Positions 16,782 through 24,561 of a stretch of DNA of 64,000 bases are shown here, in pieces. The translations under genes were made by a program, and so were the position numbers. A model generated the notes under the pieces. That model saw nothing but the letters and a program-made list of their open reading frames with translations. It had not been told where the DNA came from and did no database searches. Source of the DNA: Komagataeibacter xylinus (lineage in GTDB: Bacteria > Pseudomonadota > Alphaproteobacteria > Acetobacterales > Acetobacteraceae); contig NZ_QQBI01000011.1 in the NCBI RefSeq assembly GCF_004302915.1, positions 1 through 64,000 of the forward strand, given 5' to 3'. How positions within the stretch are numbered: the stretch's first letter is position 1; each line of letters starts with the position of its first letter.

Positions 16782-16810
16782 GGGTCACAGACGAACGGGA
16801 GCTGTGGCCC
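16782..16810 (+). terminator. Hairpin after the cupin gene
   Basis: GGGTCACAG (16782-16790) can pair with CTGTGGCCC (16802-16810), eight Watson-Crick pairs plus one G-T. It begins 11 bases after the cupin stop. No T-run follows. Confidence 0.4.
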
Positions 16811-16922
16811 TGCAGCGCATGGCCGCAAAACGCGGCGCAGGTACAGGGCGTCTGGATACGGTTTCCTCTCCCGAAAGGGCCGGTCCGGGAAACATCTCTG
16901 TTCAACAGGAAAAAAAGAAAAT

Positions 16923-17041
16923 CAGGGCGGCCCCTTCGGGGTTCTCTCACTCTGGTTCGCTAAGCGGCTGCGCCGCTAACCTCACTGGAGCCCCCTGCGG
17001 GGTCTCCACGCTTTCGCGCAACGGTTCGACCGCTCGCCCTG
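16923..17041. repeat. Structured element C: multi-stem inverted repeat
   Basis: CAGGGCG (16923-16929) and CGCCCTG (17035-17041) close a 119-base region with internal hairpins: CCCC/GGGG around 16931-16941, AGCGGC-tgc-GCCGCT (16963-16977), a GGAGCCCCC/GGGGTCTCC stem (16987-17007), and CGGT-tcg-ACCG near 17022-17032. An AT-rich block (17042-17210) follows and then the gene at 17293, so the AT block lies between structure and gene, the reverse of elements A and B. No gene in 16771-17292. Confidence 0.6.
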
Positions 17042-17292
17042 GGGTTCTTCAGGATGAATACTTACGTAATACTTTATAAGATCGCACGTTATGAAATGGG
17101 CATAAGGAAATAAAGAGAAGAAAACCATAAGTAAACTAATGTTTACTACTAATATATTGTCTTTTTTATTGTATTTATATTCTGTCTGTACTATTATTTA
17201 TTTGTGGAGAGGGAAATGGTTCCCGCCACAGACGCCCCGCCCGATGGTGACACACCGGACAGGGCTGACGCCAGACAGAAAGGTCAAGTTTC

Positions 17293-17973
17293 ATGTCCAA
17301 CGCTACCAACACAATGACCGCCGCCCTTGCTTCCGCGCAAGAGAAGAAAGCCGCCAGCAAGGCAAAATCGGGCCAGAAGGCCCCCGCCGCCCGCCGCTTC
17401 GAGGAAGCGGCCCGGCGCGCGCCTGTCATCACCATCGAGGCCGCCGAAGCCCTGATCCCCGTTCCCGACCAGATCACCAAGATCGTTTCCCATTTCGGCC
17501 TTGAGGACTTCGACGCCGACGCCCTCGCGGAAACGGCCCGGCAGGCTTTCACCGTCATCGCCCGCAGCCTCTCGCCCGTGCTGGTCGTGACCACATGGAA
17601 CGGCGAGCAGAACGACAAGGGGCTGGAAATGCACCTCCAGCGCATGGCTGGCGCCGCTGTCGCGTCCGCCTTCGGGGCCGCCCAGTTCTATGACGCCAAG
17701 CGCGCGCAGGCCCGCGAACTGTCCTCACAGTTCAACGAATATCGCGAAGAGGACCGGTTGGGCGTCGACGGGCTGGAAAACAGGGCGGCCAACGCCCGCC
17801 GCTTCGCAGCCGAGCAAGGAATCAAGGCCGCCGCTCTGGTCGCATCCGCCCGCGGGGCCCTTGCCGCCTACGAGGACATGATCGGCACCCCGTGGAAGCC
17901 CTACACGGCCAGCAACGCCCGTACCATCGACCAGCGGGCCGCAGCCGCCGAGATGGACGCCCTCGGCTTCTGA
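17293..17973 (+). CDS. Hypothetical alanine-rich protein
   Basis: Protein of 226 residues, rich in Ala and helical throughout. Basic N-terminus (QEKKAASKAKSGQKAPAARR), then a region around DQITKIVSHFGLEDFDADAL and a long helical C-terminal half without membrane segments. No family recognised. ATG 17293 lies after an aaagg site. Codon use is strongly GC-biased at third positions, like its neighbour at 18044 and more so than the T4SS genes. Flanked by structured elements C and D. Confidence 0.65.
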   Translation: MSNATNTMTAALASAQEKKAASKAKSGQKAPAARRFEEAARRAPVITIEAAEALIPVPDQITKIVSHFGLEDFDADALAETARQAFTVIARSLSPVLVVTTWNGEQNDKGLEMHLQRMAGAAVASAFGAAQFYDAKRAQARELSSQFNEYREEDRLGVDGLENRAANARRFAAEQGIKAAALVASARGALAAYEDMIGTPWKPYTASNARTIDQRAAAAEMDALGF

Positions 17974-17980
17974 CCGACCC

Positions 17981-18005
17981 GGCCGGACCCACAGCGGGTC
18001 CGGCC
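17981..18005 (+). terminator. Perfect 10-bp hairpin between two genes
   Basis: GGCCGGACCC (17981-17990) and GGGTCCGGCC (17996-18005) with a five-base loop, eight bases after the stop of the upstream gene. No T-run; may limit read-through or protect the upstream transcript. Confidence 0.5.
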
Positions 18006-18043
18006 ACCCACGGCAAGGCACCTTTCCGCAAGGATCGACCCGC

Positions 18044-18346
18044 ATGAGCGAATATGAATCCATGGCAGACCGCGACGAAGCCCTTGCGCTTTCGCGTGCT
18101 GCGCCCCACCACGCATGGGTCCTGACGGACCGGGACGTCTGGCATCGCAATCCTTTTTATCACGGCCCGGAAATGCCGCACCCCGAAGATGACGGCGCCC
18201 ATGACTTTATTGCCGACCACGGCATCGACGCATGGCGGGAGGCGACTGAGGCCGCAAGGGCCGCAGCCATAGCCGCAGCCGAAGCGAAAGCGCGCGAGAT
18301 CGCGGACGCTCCCGACCCCTGGTGGCCCGACGATCCGACGCCTTGA
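18044..18346 (+). CDS. Hypothetical small acidic protein
   Basis: Protein of 100 residues with tryptophan/histidine-rich middle (HHAWVLTDRDVWHRNPFYHG) and an alanine-rich helix (EAARAAAIAAAEAKAREIAD) before a proline-rich end. No family recognised. ATG 18044 follows aagga. It shares the high-GC codon use of the 17293 gene and probably its transcript, with the 10-bp hairpin between them. Confidence 0.6.
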   Translation: MSEYESMADRDEALALSRAAPHHAWVLTDRDVWHRNPFYHGPEMPHPEDDGAHDFIADHGIDAWREATEAARAAAIAAAEAKAREIADAPDPWWPDDPTP

Positions 18347-18445
18347 GAGACCACGCCGCAGGAGCCCGGAAACCGGGTTCCTGCTTCTGGTGTCCGGGGT
18401 CGCCATCGTGCTTGCAAAAAAATGCCCTGATACCAGCATGTCGCC

Positions 18446-18607
18446 GCGAGGCGCCCGCCTCAAGCCCGCTGCGCGCCGCGCTTCGCGCGGTGAGGACACG
18501 CCCCTTTCAGTGAACAGGGCCGCCCGGATCGCAGGGCGGTGCCCCGCGCTCCGGGCAATCCGGTTCACCTCAGGGGCATGCCCTCAGGCTTGACCCGGGC
18601 GCCTCGC
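18446..18607. repeat. Structured element D: long branched inverted repeat
   Basis: Closing arms 18446-18466 and 18587-18607 pair at 19 of 21 positions. Inside: CCGCGC-ttc-GCGCGG (about 18476-18490), GCCCC (18500-18504)/GGGGC (18573-18577), GTGAAC (18510-18515)/GTTCAC (18563-18568), and CCGCCC (18520-18525)/GGGCGG (18534-18539). It fills most of the gene-free space 18347-18698 between converging transcripts, at the right-hand border of the leading-type gene block. The rest of this gap holds nothing recognisable. Confidence 0.75.
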
Positions 18608-18698
18608 AGCCCTCCCGGCGGGCAGCGGCATTCCCTGTTCCGCTCCCATGAAAAACAATGTCGGTCATGCAGCATGCCGGACTGTGGAGATGACAAAC

Positions 18699-19106
18699 CT
18701 ATTGTGTCGCCCTGCCGAACACGAAGCCAAGCTTGCCGTCATTCATGACGTAGGGCGTGCAGGTCATGCCGGGATGGACCACGTCGTAGGGTTTCAGCCA
18801 TCTTGTCGAGACCCAGCCGGGACGCAATGCGAGGGTCATGCTCCGGACGTAGCCGTTCGTAGGCGGTGCGTCCGTGGCGACCGGAAGTACCGCCAGCGCG
18901 GGAGCAATGCTCGGGGCATCGTCCCGTGGTTCGCTCTGCAGTGGAACCGGATGCCGGAAATCCATCATGACCCGCTCCGGCGCATCAAGGGCCATGCATC
19001 TGTACCCGTCGAGCGCACGCATCGGGGTTCTGTGCAGCGCGAAGGCCGGATGGCTGATGCTGCAGGTGAGGGCCGCAAGGATCGCGGCCCGGTAGGAAAA
19101 CCTCAT
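18699..19106 (-). CDS. Secreted hypothetical protein of the transfer accessory operon
   Basis: Protein of 135 residues with a clear signal peptide (RAAILAALTCSISHPAFA, cleavage about residue 23). The mature part has no recognised domain; it contains NGYVRSMTLALRPGWVSTRW and ends near GKLGFVF. It follows the transglycosylase gene by 13 bases and closes a minus-strand operon beginning at 21952. Likely periplasmic, perhaps a partner of the transglycosylase. Confidence 0.6.
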   Translation of the reverse strand: MRFSYRAAILAALTCSISHPAFALHRTPMRALDGYRCMALDAPERVMMDFRHPVPLQSEPRDDAPSIAPALAVLPVATDAPPTNGYVRSMTLALRPGWVSTRWLKPYDVVHPGMTCTPYVMNDGKLGFVFGRATQ

Positions 19107-19119
19107 GCTGGACTCCTCG

Positions 19120-19932
19120 TCAGCCGGTCAGGATCGAACTGGACGCGGCACTGCCCATTTTTGCTGCGACTACCGCGCGCCATTGGCCGACCGTGGTGGT
19201 TGAACTGATATTGTTCCCCGACATCGCCGTGCTCGATATGTAGGACGACATGAGGCTGCTGTCGTCGGCCGTCGCGATTTCAGCACCCGCGCTCGGGCCA
19301 AAGTTATAATAGGCCCGGGCATCAAGGGCTGTCGGGTTACTGATGCCGCTGTGCTGCAGACTGGTTGCGGCATCCTTGAGATACTGCGCCGCAGCCACCG
19401 CCTGCGTCGCCGGGTCCTGCTGACCTGCCGTGCCGCTGGTGATGGATGAGGCCAGCGAGGGGTCTGCGGCCAGTGCCTCTCCAAGGGTCTGGCTGTAGGT
19501 CCCGTTGCTCATCTGGAACGCGCCGGTGATCGTACTGCCGTTTCCGGCCGTGTAGAGGTTCTGGCAGCCGGATTCCACCACGCAGGTCGCGGCCAGTGCT
19601 GACGGATTGACGCCCAGCGCCTCGGCGTTCTGGGCTGCCGCATAGCCCCATGACTGCTGGTATAGGGTCCCGAGCGCATCGCTGTTGGACGTGCCTGCTG
19701 TCGTTGTCTGGGTGACGGTGCCGCTTCCGCTGGTGGCCTGGGCTGTGCCTGTCGTGTCCGGGGTCCAGCCACCGAGCCCCGGTTCCTGATAGGTTGCGTT
19801 GACATGTGTCGGGAGCCCGCCCGGCACGTTTACTGTCTGTGCGTGCCCGATCGGCGGCGCGACGAGGCCGCACGTTACGAGGACCACGGTCGCTTGCGTC
19901 GTGCGGCGGCATGGGAAGGGGAGCCGGATCAC
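19120..19932 (-). CDS. Lytic transglycosylase-like protein
   Basis: Protein of 270 residues with a signal peptide ending at about residue 31 (GLVAPPIGHA). A Thr/Ser-rich linker leads to an SLT-like domain where ESGCQNLYTAGNGSTITGAF carries the expected catalytic glutamate and the G-x-FQMS run matches the GxxQ/M pattern. Such enzymes open peptidoglycan for conjugation channels. GTG 19932 is preceded by aggagg at six bases. A second, different transglycosylase lies in the Dot/Icm block at 37659. Confidence 0.72.
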   Translation of the reverse strand: MIRLPFPCRRTTQATVVLVTCGLVAPPIGHAQTVNVPGGLPTHVNATYQEPGLGGWTPDTTGTAQATSGSGTVTQTTTAGTSNSDALGTLYQQSWGYAAAQNAEALGVNPSALAATCVVESGCQNLYTAGNGSTITGAFQMSNGTYSQTLGEALAADPSLASSITSGTAGQQDPATQAVAAAQYLKDAATSLQHSGISNPTALDARAYYNFGPSAGAEIATADDSSLMSSYISSTAMSGNNISSTTTVGQWRAVVAAKMGSAASSSILTG

Positions 19933-20042
19933 CTTGGCCTCCTGTTGCGAGGCGGACAGGATCGGCCAGCATCATGCGACCTGTGTCAGTACTTCGTACG
20001 GCGTTTCGGTTCCGGTCCTGAGCGTGCCCGTTGCAGACATGC

Positions 20043-20537
20043 TCAGGGCATCCGTCCGAGCGCAAATCCCGCTATCAGGACGATGGAGCTGTATCCCAGG
20101 ATGCGAAAGGCCGTCTCCAGGTTGTACCGTCTGGTCATGGCCGTGGCCTGGCTCTCGATGGCGCCCCTTAATCCTTTCGTCATATCCGCGGTGATCGCGA
20201 GGAGTTTTTTCTCGACCAGCTTTTCGTTGATGGTGCGCAGCGTGTGCACGGCTTCAATCCCGTCGCGCAACTGCTCGCGGATGACCACGGTATCGTCGGC
20301 GAGTGCCCTGCGCTGCTGCTCTGCGATCAGCCTGGCTTCCGTGACGGAACGGATCGACGCGCGTCGTGCCTCTATGGCCAGCATGCCAATCTGGTCCAGC
20401 GTGACAATCAGCGCGGAGATCACTTCCGCTTCGGGTGCGATCGGGCGGGAAATCCACTGATTGGCAACCCGCCGCAGGTTATCGACGTGCTCGGCAAACG
20501 CACGATCCGCGTCTTCGATTTCGTTCGGCGCTGTCAT
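20043..20537 (-). CDS. Tail-anchored membrane protein (StbC-position)
   Basis: Protein of 164 residues, mostly helical and charged (residues 1-140) with a single C-terminal membrane helix (ILGYSSIVLIAGFALG). It overlaps the upstream P-loop ATPase by one base (TGATG). The order DNA-binding protein, ParA-like ATPase, membrane protein recalls stbABC next to the R388 oriT, but sequence similarity was not shown. Could be the membrane anchor of a plasmid-positioning or transfer-balancing system. Confidence 0.58.
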   Translation of the reverse strand: MTAPNEIEDADRAFAEHVDNLRRVANQWISRPIAPEAEVISALIVTLDQIGMLAIEARRASIRSVTEARLIAEQQRRALADDTVVIREQLRDGIEAVHTLRTINEKLVEKKLLAITADMTKGLRGAIESQATAMTRRYNLETAFRILGYSSIVLIAGFALGRMP

Positions 20538-21364
20538 CACACACCAACCCCCATAACTTCTGGCAGGCCTGCGGGCATCCACGGCAGATAATCGGGGCCA
20601 AGTGCTGCAAGAAACTTCGGCACGTCGCGCCTCAGCCACCGGCTGACGCGACACCGGTCGAAAAACGAACTTGTCGGGAAGCCGTGGACCGGCCTGTTCG
20701 CCGCAAAGTCCATGAAAGACTGCCCTCGGTCCGAGACACGCTTTATCCCGTCAAGCGCAGGAAACACCCCGTAGACAGCCCCGCGGCCAAGTGCGCCCTC
20801 GATTGCGGGATATTGGAGGATATGCCGGATTTCCTCTGAAGCATCGACGCGCCCGCTAAGCAGGGCCTCGTTAATGACAATGACGGTGTTCTTGGGAATA
20901 AAGCCCCGGTTTGCCTGCAGGTCTTCAAGATAGTCGATATCGGCATGTTCCGAGCCGATCATGAAAACCGTGACAAGATTGATCCCGAGTTCCTCAAGCT
21001 GTGCAACGAGCGGGGAGGCCTTTACCAGTTCATGAACCGCCGTCCAGCCGCCACCGATGTCAAGAATCGCGTCGTTCTGGGTTTCCACCAGCTGCTCGAT
21101 CCTCTGTTCCAGCCAGGCCGCCTGTCCCTTGGCCGTTATGGTCGCAGGTTCCAGGACGTAATCACCCAGAGAGGCGATGGTATTGGACTTGTTGAGTGAA
21201 TCCGTATTCCAGATTTCCGGGTGGCCTCCCTGCTGCTGGGTCAGTTCCGTGAGGACCTTGAGGAATGTCGTTTTTCCAACCCTCTGGCGTCCGATTGCCA
21301 TCATGAGGGTCGGTTGCGCCTTTACGGTCTCTTTCGCCGCGGTCTTCGGTTCGCGTGCCGTCAT
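20537..21364 (-). CDS. P-loop ATPase of the ParA/StbB type
   Basis: Protein of 275 residues. Near the N-terminus is MMAIGRQRVGKTTFL, a Walker A loop; NDAILDIGGGW fits a Walker B-like strand; NTVIVINEALLSGR fits a base-recognition strand. This resembles ParA/MinD-like or StbB/TraL-like ATPases of conjugative plasmids. The role is likely positioning of the plasmid or of the relaxosome. It lies directly after the DNA-binding protein gene (three-base gap). Confidence 0.65.
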   Translation of the reverse strand: MTAREPKTAAKETVKAQPTLMMAIGRQRVGKTTFLKVLTELTQQQGGHPEIWNTDSLNKSNTIASLGDYVLEPATITAKGQAAWLEQRIEQLVETQNDAILDIGGGWTAVHELVKASPLVAQLEELGINLVTVFMIGSEHADIDYLEDLQANRGFIPKNTVIVINEALLSGRVDASEEIRHILQYPAIEGALGRGAVYGVFPALDGIKRVSDRGQSFMDFAANRPVHGFPTSSFFDRCRVSRWLRRDVPKFLAALGPDYLPWMPAGLPEVMGVGV

Positions 21365-21367
21365 GTT

Positions 21368-21952
21368 TCATTCCTGATGAAAGCCGGGTTCCTGCAACCG
21401 TCGCCGGTTTTCCAGATCCCGAATGATCTCTTCGGCCCGTGCGCGACCCCGGCGACGGATTTCTTCCTCGTCCAGGTCTGCTACTGACGCCTCGGGAATG
21501 GTCGTTGGTAATGATGCGACCTGGGATGGCTTTTTTTGGAGGGAAGCAATTTCTGCCGGCACGGCTGCTTCGGCAAGAGGTAGGCTTCCGTGTTTCCCGT
21601 CAATGATATCGGGTTTCCAGTCTTTAGACTGTCGACTGGGCAGGAGCTGCTTCTGGTTTTTTCGGACGATATCGTGGGATCGCCCGGCATGGGCACGCCG
21701 GACTCGAGCCCATGTCTTGGCGGCCGTCTTGCGGGTGATTTCCTTGTTCTCGACCGTTCCGGTTATCCCATCCTCGTGTGCGATCTCGATGAAGATATCC
21801 CAAGCGCGGATTGTCTGACGCGCTTCCGAGATGTCCTCGAAATTCTCCATCATCCAGCGGTAAAGTGGCGAGACTTTCTGTCCTTGCCGACCACGAATTT
21901 TTTCTCCGGCCACGCGTCGGATGAAACGGTTTCCGCCTGCCTGTGAGTCCAT
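21368..21952 (-). CDS. Probable DNA-binding protein of the transfer accessory operon
   Basis: Protein of 194 residues. The N-terminal 85 residues include SPLYRWMMENFEDI and TRKTAAKTWARVRR, a pattern I recognise from small plasmid proteins with a helix-turn-helix. The rest is basic, then acidic with a charged helix (EEEIRRRGRARAEEIIRDLE). It heads the minus-strand operon and could bind the palindromes in the region before it (21953-22290), as StbA does on R388; this is inference. ATG 21952 was chosen because the frame further upstream (to 22309) overlaps the repeat-rich control region. Confidence 0.55.
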   Translation of the reverse strand: MDSQAGGNRFIRRVAGEKIRGRQGQKVSPLYRWMMENFEDISEARQTIRAWDIFIEIAHEDGITGTVENKEITRKTAAKTWARVRRAHAGRSHDIVRKNQKQLLPSRQSKDWKPDIIDGKHGSLPLAEAAVPAEIASLQKKPSQVASLPTTIPEASVADLDEEEIRRRGRARAEEIIRDLENRRRLQEPGFHQE

Positions 21953-22290
21953 TTCCGTCACGTCGTTTCTCCTGCAGGCCGTGTCAGTGGCTGTACCAGT
22001 GTGAGGTAATCGCTGCGTGGACGTCGGGTGGCGCATTTTTGGTCCCGGTACGAACCCTTTATGAACCACCACTGGACCCATTTCAACGACGTCTTGGCAC
22101 CTGCCCGGGGTGGGACCGGTACCACCTTTGGAACCGGGTCGGACCCGGCCTGATAGAGGCTCTTCATACACCATTGCACCGTTGGTGCGGGACGTTCCGT
22201 AGCGACGATCTGAGGCCGAAAAAAAGATATAAAGTAATCTTTGCGCCCTTGGGGTGAGTATAGCGATCTGATAGAATAAACCGCTTTGTG
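21953..22290. promoter_or_regulatory. Control region with clustered palindromes
   Basis: No gene. The stretch is dense in GGTACC/GGGACC/GGACCC-type half sites. Clear inverted repeats: CCGGGTC-G-GACCCGG (22134-22148), GCACC-gtt-GGTGC (22176-22188), and GGTGG..CCACC around GGTACC (about 22110-22127). It lies between the accessory operon and the MNT/HEPN pair, so it can hold two divergent promoters plus binding sites for the 194-residue protein. The GCACC-n-GGTGC hairpin followed by G/T-rich sequence also looks like the nic-proximal hairpin of R388-type origins. Confidence 0.5.
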
Positions 22291-22307
22291 GAAAGGGAGA
22301 GGTGTTC

Positions 22308-22598
22308 ATGCGTCCGTCTGAAGCCGTTGCCCTGCATCGTCACTCCATCATTGGACTGGCCCGGCAATGGAAACTCGATAATCCCCGGGTCTTTGGCTCC
22401 GTTGTGCATGGCCTGGATCGGGATGGAAGTGATCTGGACCTGCTGGTTGATGCGCCCGAGGGAATCACCCTTTTTGACCTGGGCGGACTGCAAAGCGATC
22501 TCGAAGATCTTCTGGGACTAGCAGTTGATCTCCGGACGCCCGAAGATCTGCCCTTAGCCTTCCGGGATGAGGTTCTGTCTGAAGCGCGTGCCTTGTGA
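22308..22598 (+). CDS. mntA: MNT-type nucleotidyltransferase antitoxin
   Basis: Protein of 96 residues with the minimal nucleotidyltransferase motif VFGSVVHGLDRDGSDLDLLV (GS, then D-x-D). In such pairs it neutralises the HEPN toxin by adding nucleotides to it. A gagagg site precedes ATG 22308. It overlaps the HEPN gene by four bases. Confidence 0.88.
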   Translation: MRPSEAVALHRHSIIGLARQWKLDNPRVFGSVVHGLDRDGSDLDLLVDAPEGITLFDLGGLQSDLEDLLGLAVDLRTPEDLPLAFRDEVLSEARAL

Positions 22599-22951
22599 GT
22601 CGTCATTTTCGTTTGACTGACTATCTGGGACATATGCACGAGGCAGCGACCGACGCCCGCTCCTTCGTGCAAGGCATGGCGGTCGAAGATTTTCTGAAGG
22701 ATCGCAGGACCCAGCAGGCCGTTGTCATGAGCCTGCTTATCCTTGGGGAAGCGACGACCAAAGTTATGGCTGCCTACCCGGATGACGTAGCGCGTTATCC
22801 GCATATTCCGTGGAGGCAAATGCGCGGAATGCGGAACCGGATCGCGCACGGCTATTTCGAGATCAATTATGGGATTGTTTGGCGTACGGTAGAAGAGGCT
22901 TTGCCTGCCCTGATCGCTCAATTGGAGCATCTCCTGCAGAGATCATCCTGA
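22595..22951 (+). CDS. hepT: HEPN-domain toxin (HepT-like)
   Basis: Protein of 118 residues, all-helical HEPN (DUF86) fold. The RNase motif R-x4-H is present in MRNRIAHGYFEIN. It would cleave RNA unless modified by the neighbouring nucleotidyltransferase. Complete and translationally coupled to it. The following 250 bases to the VapC gene contain no gene I can support. Confidence 0.88.
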   Translation: MSRHFRLTDYLGHMHEAATDARSFVQGMAVEDFLKDRRTQQAVVMSLLILGEATTKVMAAYPDDVARYPHIPWRQMRGMRNRIAHGYFEINYGIVWRTVEEALPALIAQLEHLLQRSS

Positions 22952-23204
22952 GGATTTCATTTTGAGGGCAGGATGGTGGGCTATCTGATGAACGGCTTCG
23001 GCCGTTACGTCCGGTCCCACTAAGCGGTGTCCTCAGTCCAATATGACCTACCTGTATCATGTCAGGGCGCTGACCCGTAATCGATGCAGCCTGCGTGTCA
23101 GTCCGGGGATAAAGCAAATGTGTGACTGCATGCGATCGTAATGCGTCCTGGAACCGCAATCGTAAATTCGCGATATTTTCCAATGGTCCTCAATCAAGGA
23201 TCGA

Positions 23205-23630
23205 TCATAGGAGCGTAGTCGCCAGACCGACCTGGGGCCCCGCTTCGGCAAGACGACGATCCAGGGTACATAATGTCGCGCCATGATCCGCACAAACTGC
23301 CAGATGGAGGGCGGCTCCGGCACGCAGACCCAGAGCATACTGATCGGAAAATCTTGCCGCCGTCCGGAAGTTCTGACTGGTCACAGGCATGACACCAAAG
23401 CTTTCTGTGCGAAGACGGGTGAACATGGCCAGGCTGTTTGCTCGATCTGTGACGGTAATCTGGCCCATGCGAAGCTTGATCGACAGGGCTGAAGAAAACT
23501 CGGTGACAACCCAGTCACTGATGGAAAGATCTTCAGGTGCCTGGGCGCCAAGCCAGTCCTGCATCCGGGTTGTCTCTTCCTCATTGGTCAGAGCCGCCAC
23601 AAGAACCGATGTATCGAGATAAAGACTCAA
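23205..23630 (-). CDS. vapC: VapC-like PIN-domain toxin
   Basis: Ribonuclease toxin of 141 residues. PIN-domain acidic residues are visible in LYLDTSVLVAAL, VVTEFSSAL, ALHLAVCADHG and CTLDRRLAEA. It should cleave tRNA or rRNA when free of its antitoxin. Overlaps the antitoxin gene by four bases. Confidence 0.88.
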   Translation of the reverse strand: MSLYLDTSVLVAALTNEEETTRMQDWLGAQAPEDLSISDWVVTEFSSALSIKLRMGQITVTDRANSLAMFTRLRTESFGVMPVTSQNFRTAARFSDQYALGLRAGAALHLAVCADHGATLCTLDRRLAEAGPQVGLATTLL

Positions 23631-23869
23631 TACCTTGCCTCATCACGCATCGCGCGAACAGTTTCTGCAGCAGGTTCCCTTTGCGGCGTCATAATGCTGG
23701 TAAGTGAACGAAGAGCACTCACTGCAATGGGTTTACGTACTGGCTCCGCCTTGACGAGTTGTGCGACGACCTTGCCGCGACGAAGAATACGAACGGACTC
23801 TCCTTCCTTCGCCAGATCAACCAGACGACTGAGATGGGCTTTGGCTTCCACCAGGTTGACGGTCTGCAT
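23627..23869 (-). CDS. vapB: Phd/YefM-family antitoxin (VapB)
   Basis: Protein of 80 residues with the Phd/YefM start MQTVNLVEAKAHLSRLVDL and VRILRRGKVVAQLV; the C-terminal part (RAMRDEARY) would wrap the PIN toxin. It comes first in the pair, as is usual for antitoxins that repress their own promoter. Confidence 0.85.
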   Translation of the reverse strand: MQTVNLVEAKAHLSRLVDLAKEGESVRILRRGKVVAQLVKAEPVRKPIAVSALRSLTSIMTPQREPAAETVRAMRDEARY

Positions 23870-23950
23870 TTCGGGCTCCGAACCATTAAACTGGTCACTT
23901 TATAGCGAAAAAATGTCGCCCTACCAAACGGAATATGCGTCTGACGATGA

Positions 23951-24112
23951 GAGCGATGCTCGCGGAATTCAGACGAGCAGGATGATGCTTTCCTATACGC
24001 CTGGTGGGATGCCGACCCCGTTTACAAGTCCAATCCCACGTTTCTGGCAACTCTTCGTCTCGCCCGTGCTCTGGAGATTAACCCGGCGGTTTTGGTGGAG
24101 CTGGAAGAATAG
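23951..24112 (+). pseudogene. Remnant coding fragment
   Basis: A frame open from after TGA 23948 to TAG 24112 encodes AFLYAWWDADPVYKSNPTF and LATLRLARALEINPAVL, which looks like the end of a real protein, but it has no start codon. Parent gene not recognised. It was probably truncated when the neighbouring toxin pair was inserted. Confidence 0.4.
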
Positions 24113-24561
24113 CACGCCGGCTGCCGAGAATCTGAATCTTATCCGGACAACAGGCTCTGTTCACGTAATAAGACATGGTGATCATCGTTGACCAAGTTGG
24201 GCATGGCTTCCCCATCTTTTTGGCAGGGGAAGCATTGGGTTGTCGATGTAGCAAGTGACATCTTATGACTACTGCCTAAACACGACGTTCGGACGGAGCC
24301 ATTACCGCGTGAACGTCGCGGGGAATCAGTTCGTCAGACAAACCCGTGGTGTCACCTTGGTAGCGTCGACAAGTGCGGGATCCGTCTGGATGCGGCAGGT
24401 GCAGGTCGTAACCCGGGAGCACATGTTGATTTGCTGTTCCGGCCTGCGCAAAAGTCACCTTTTGCGCAGGCGCGGGCAATGAAAGATGCCTCGGGCAGAA
24501 GAAAATCAGTAAAGTCGCGTGATGCTACGTCACACTTTCCCATGTTCTGACGTGGGATGCG
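24113..24561. promoter_or_regulatory. oriT: Candidate oriT region upstream of the relaxase
   Basis: About 450 bases without a supported gene. Two clear inverted repeats: GCTTCCCC/GGGGAAGC (24206-24213/24226-24233, 12-base loop) and a perfect 13-base repeat GCCTGCGCAAAAG/CTTTTGCGCAGGC (24442-24454/24459-24471, four-base loop TCAC). Such repeats close to a MobF relaxase gene are the usual make-up of an origin of transfer. No nic consensus for this relaxase branch can be read off, so the call is tentative; the palindromes at 22134-22188 are the rival candidate. Confidence 0.45.

Noticed and set aside
19972-20040. 22-codon minus-strand frame between the membrane protein and transglycosylase genes
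   Set aside because: Fits neatly between neighbours but has no ribosome binding site; too short to support.
24255-24482. 75-codon + strand frame in the candidate oriT region
   Set aside because: Covers the perfect inverted repeat and has no ribosome binding site or family resemblance.
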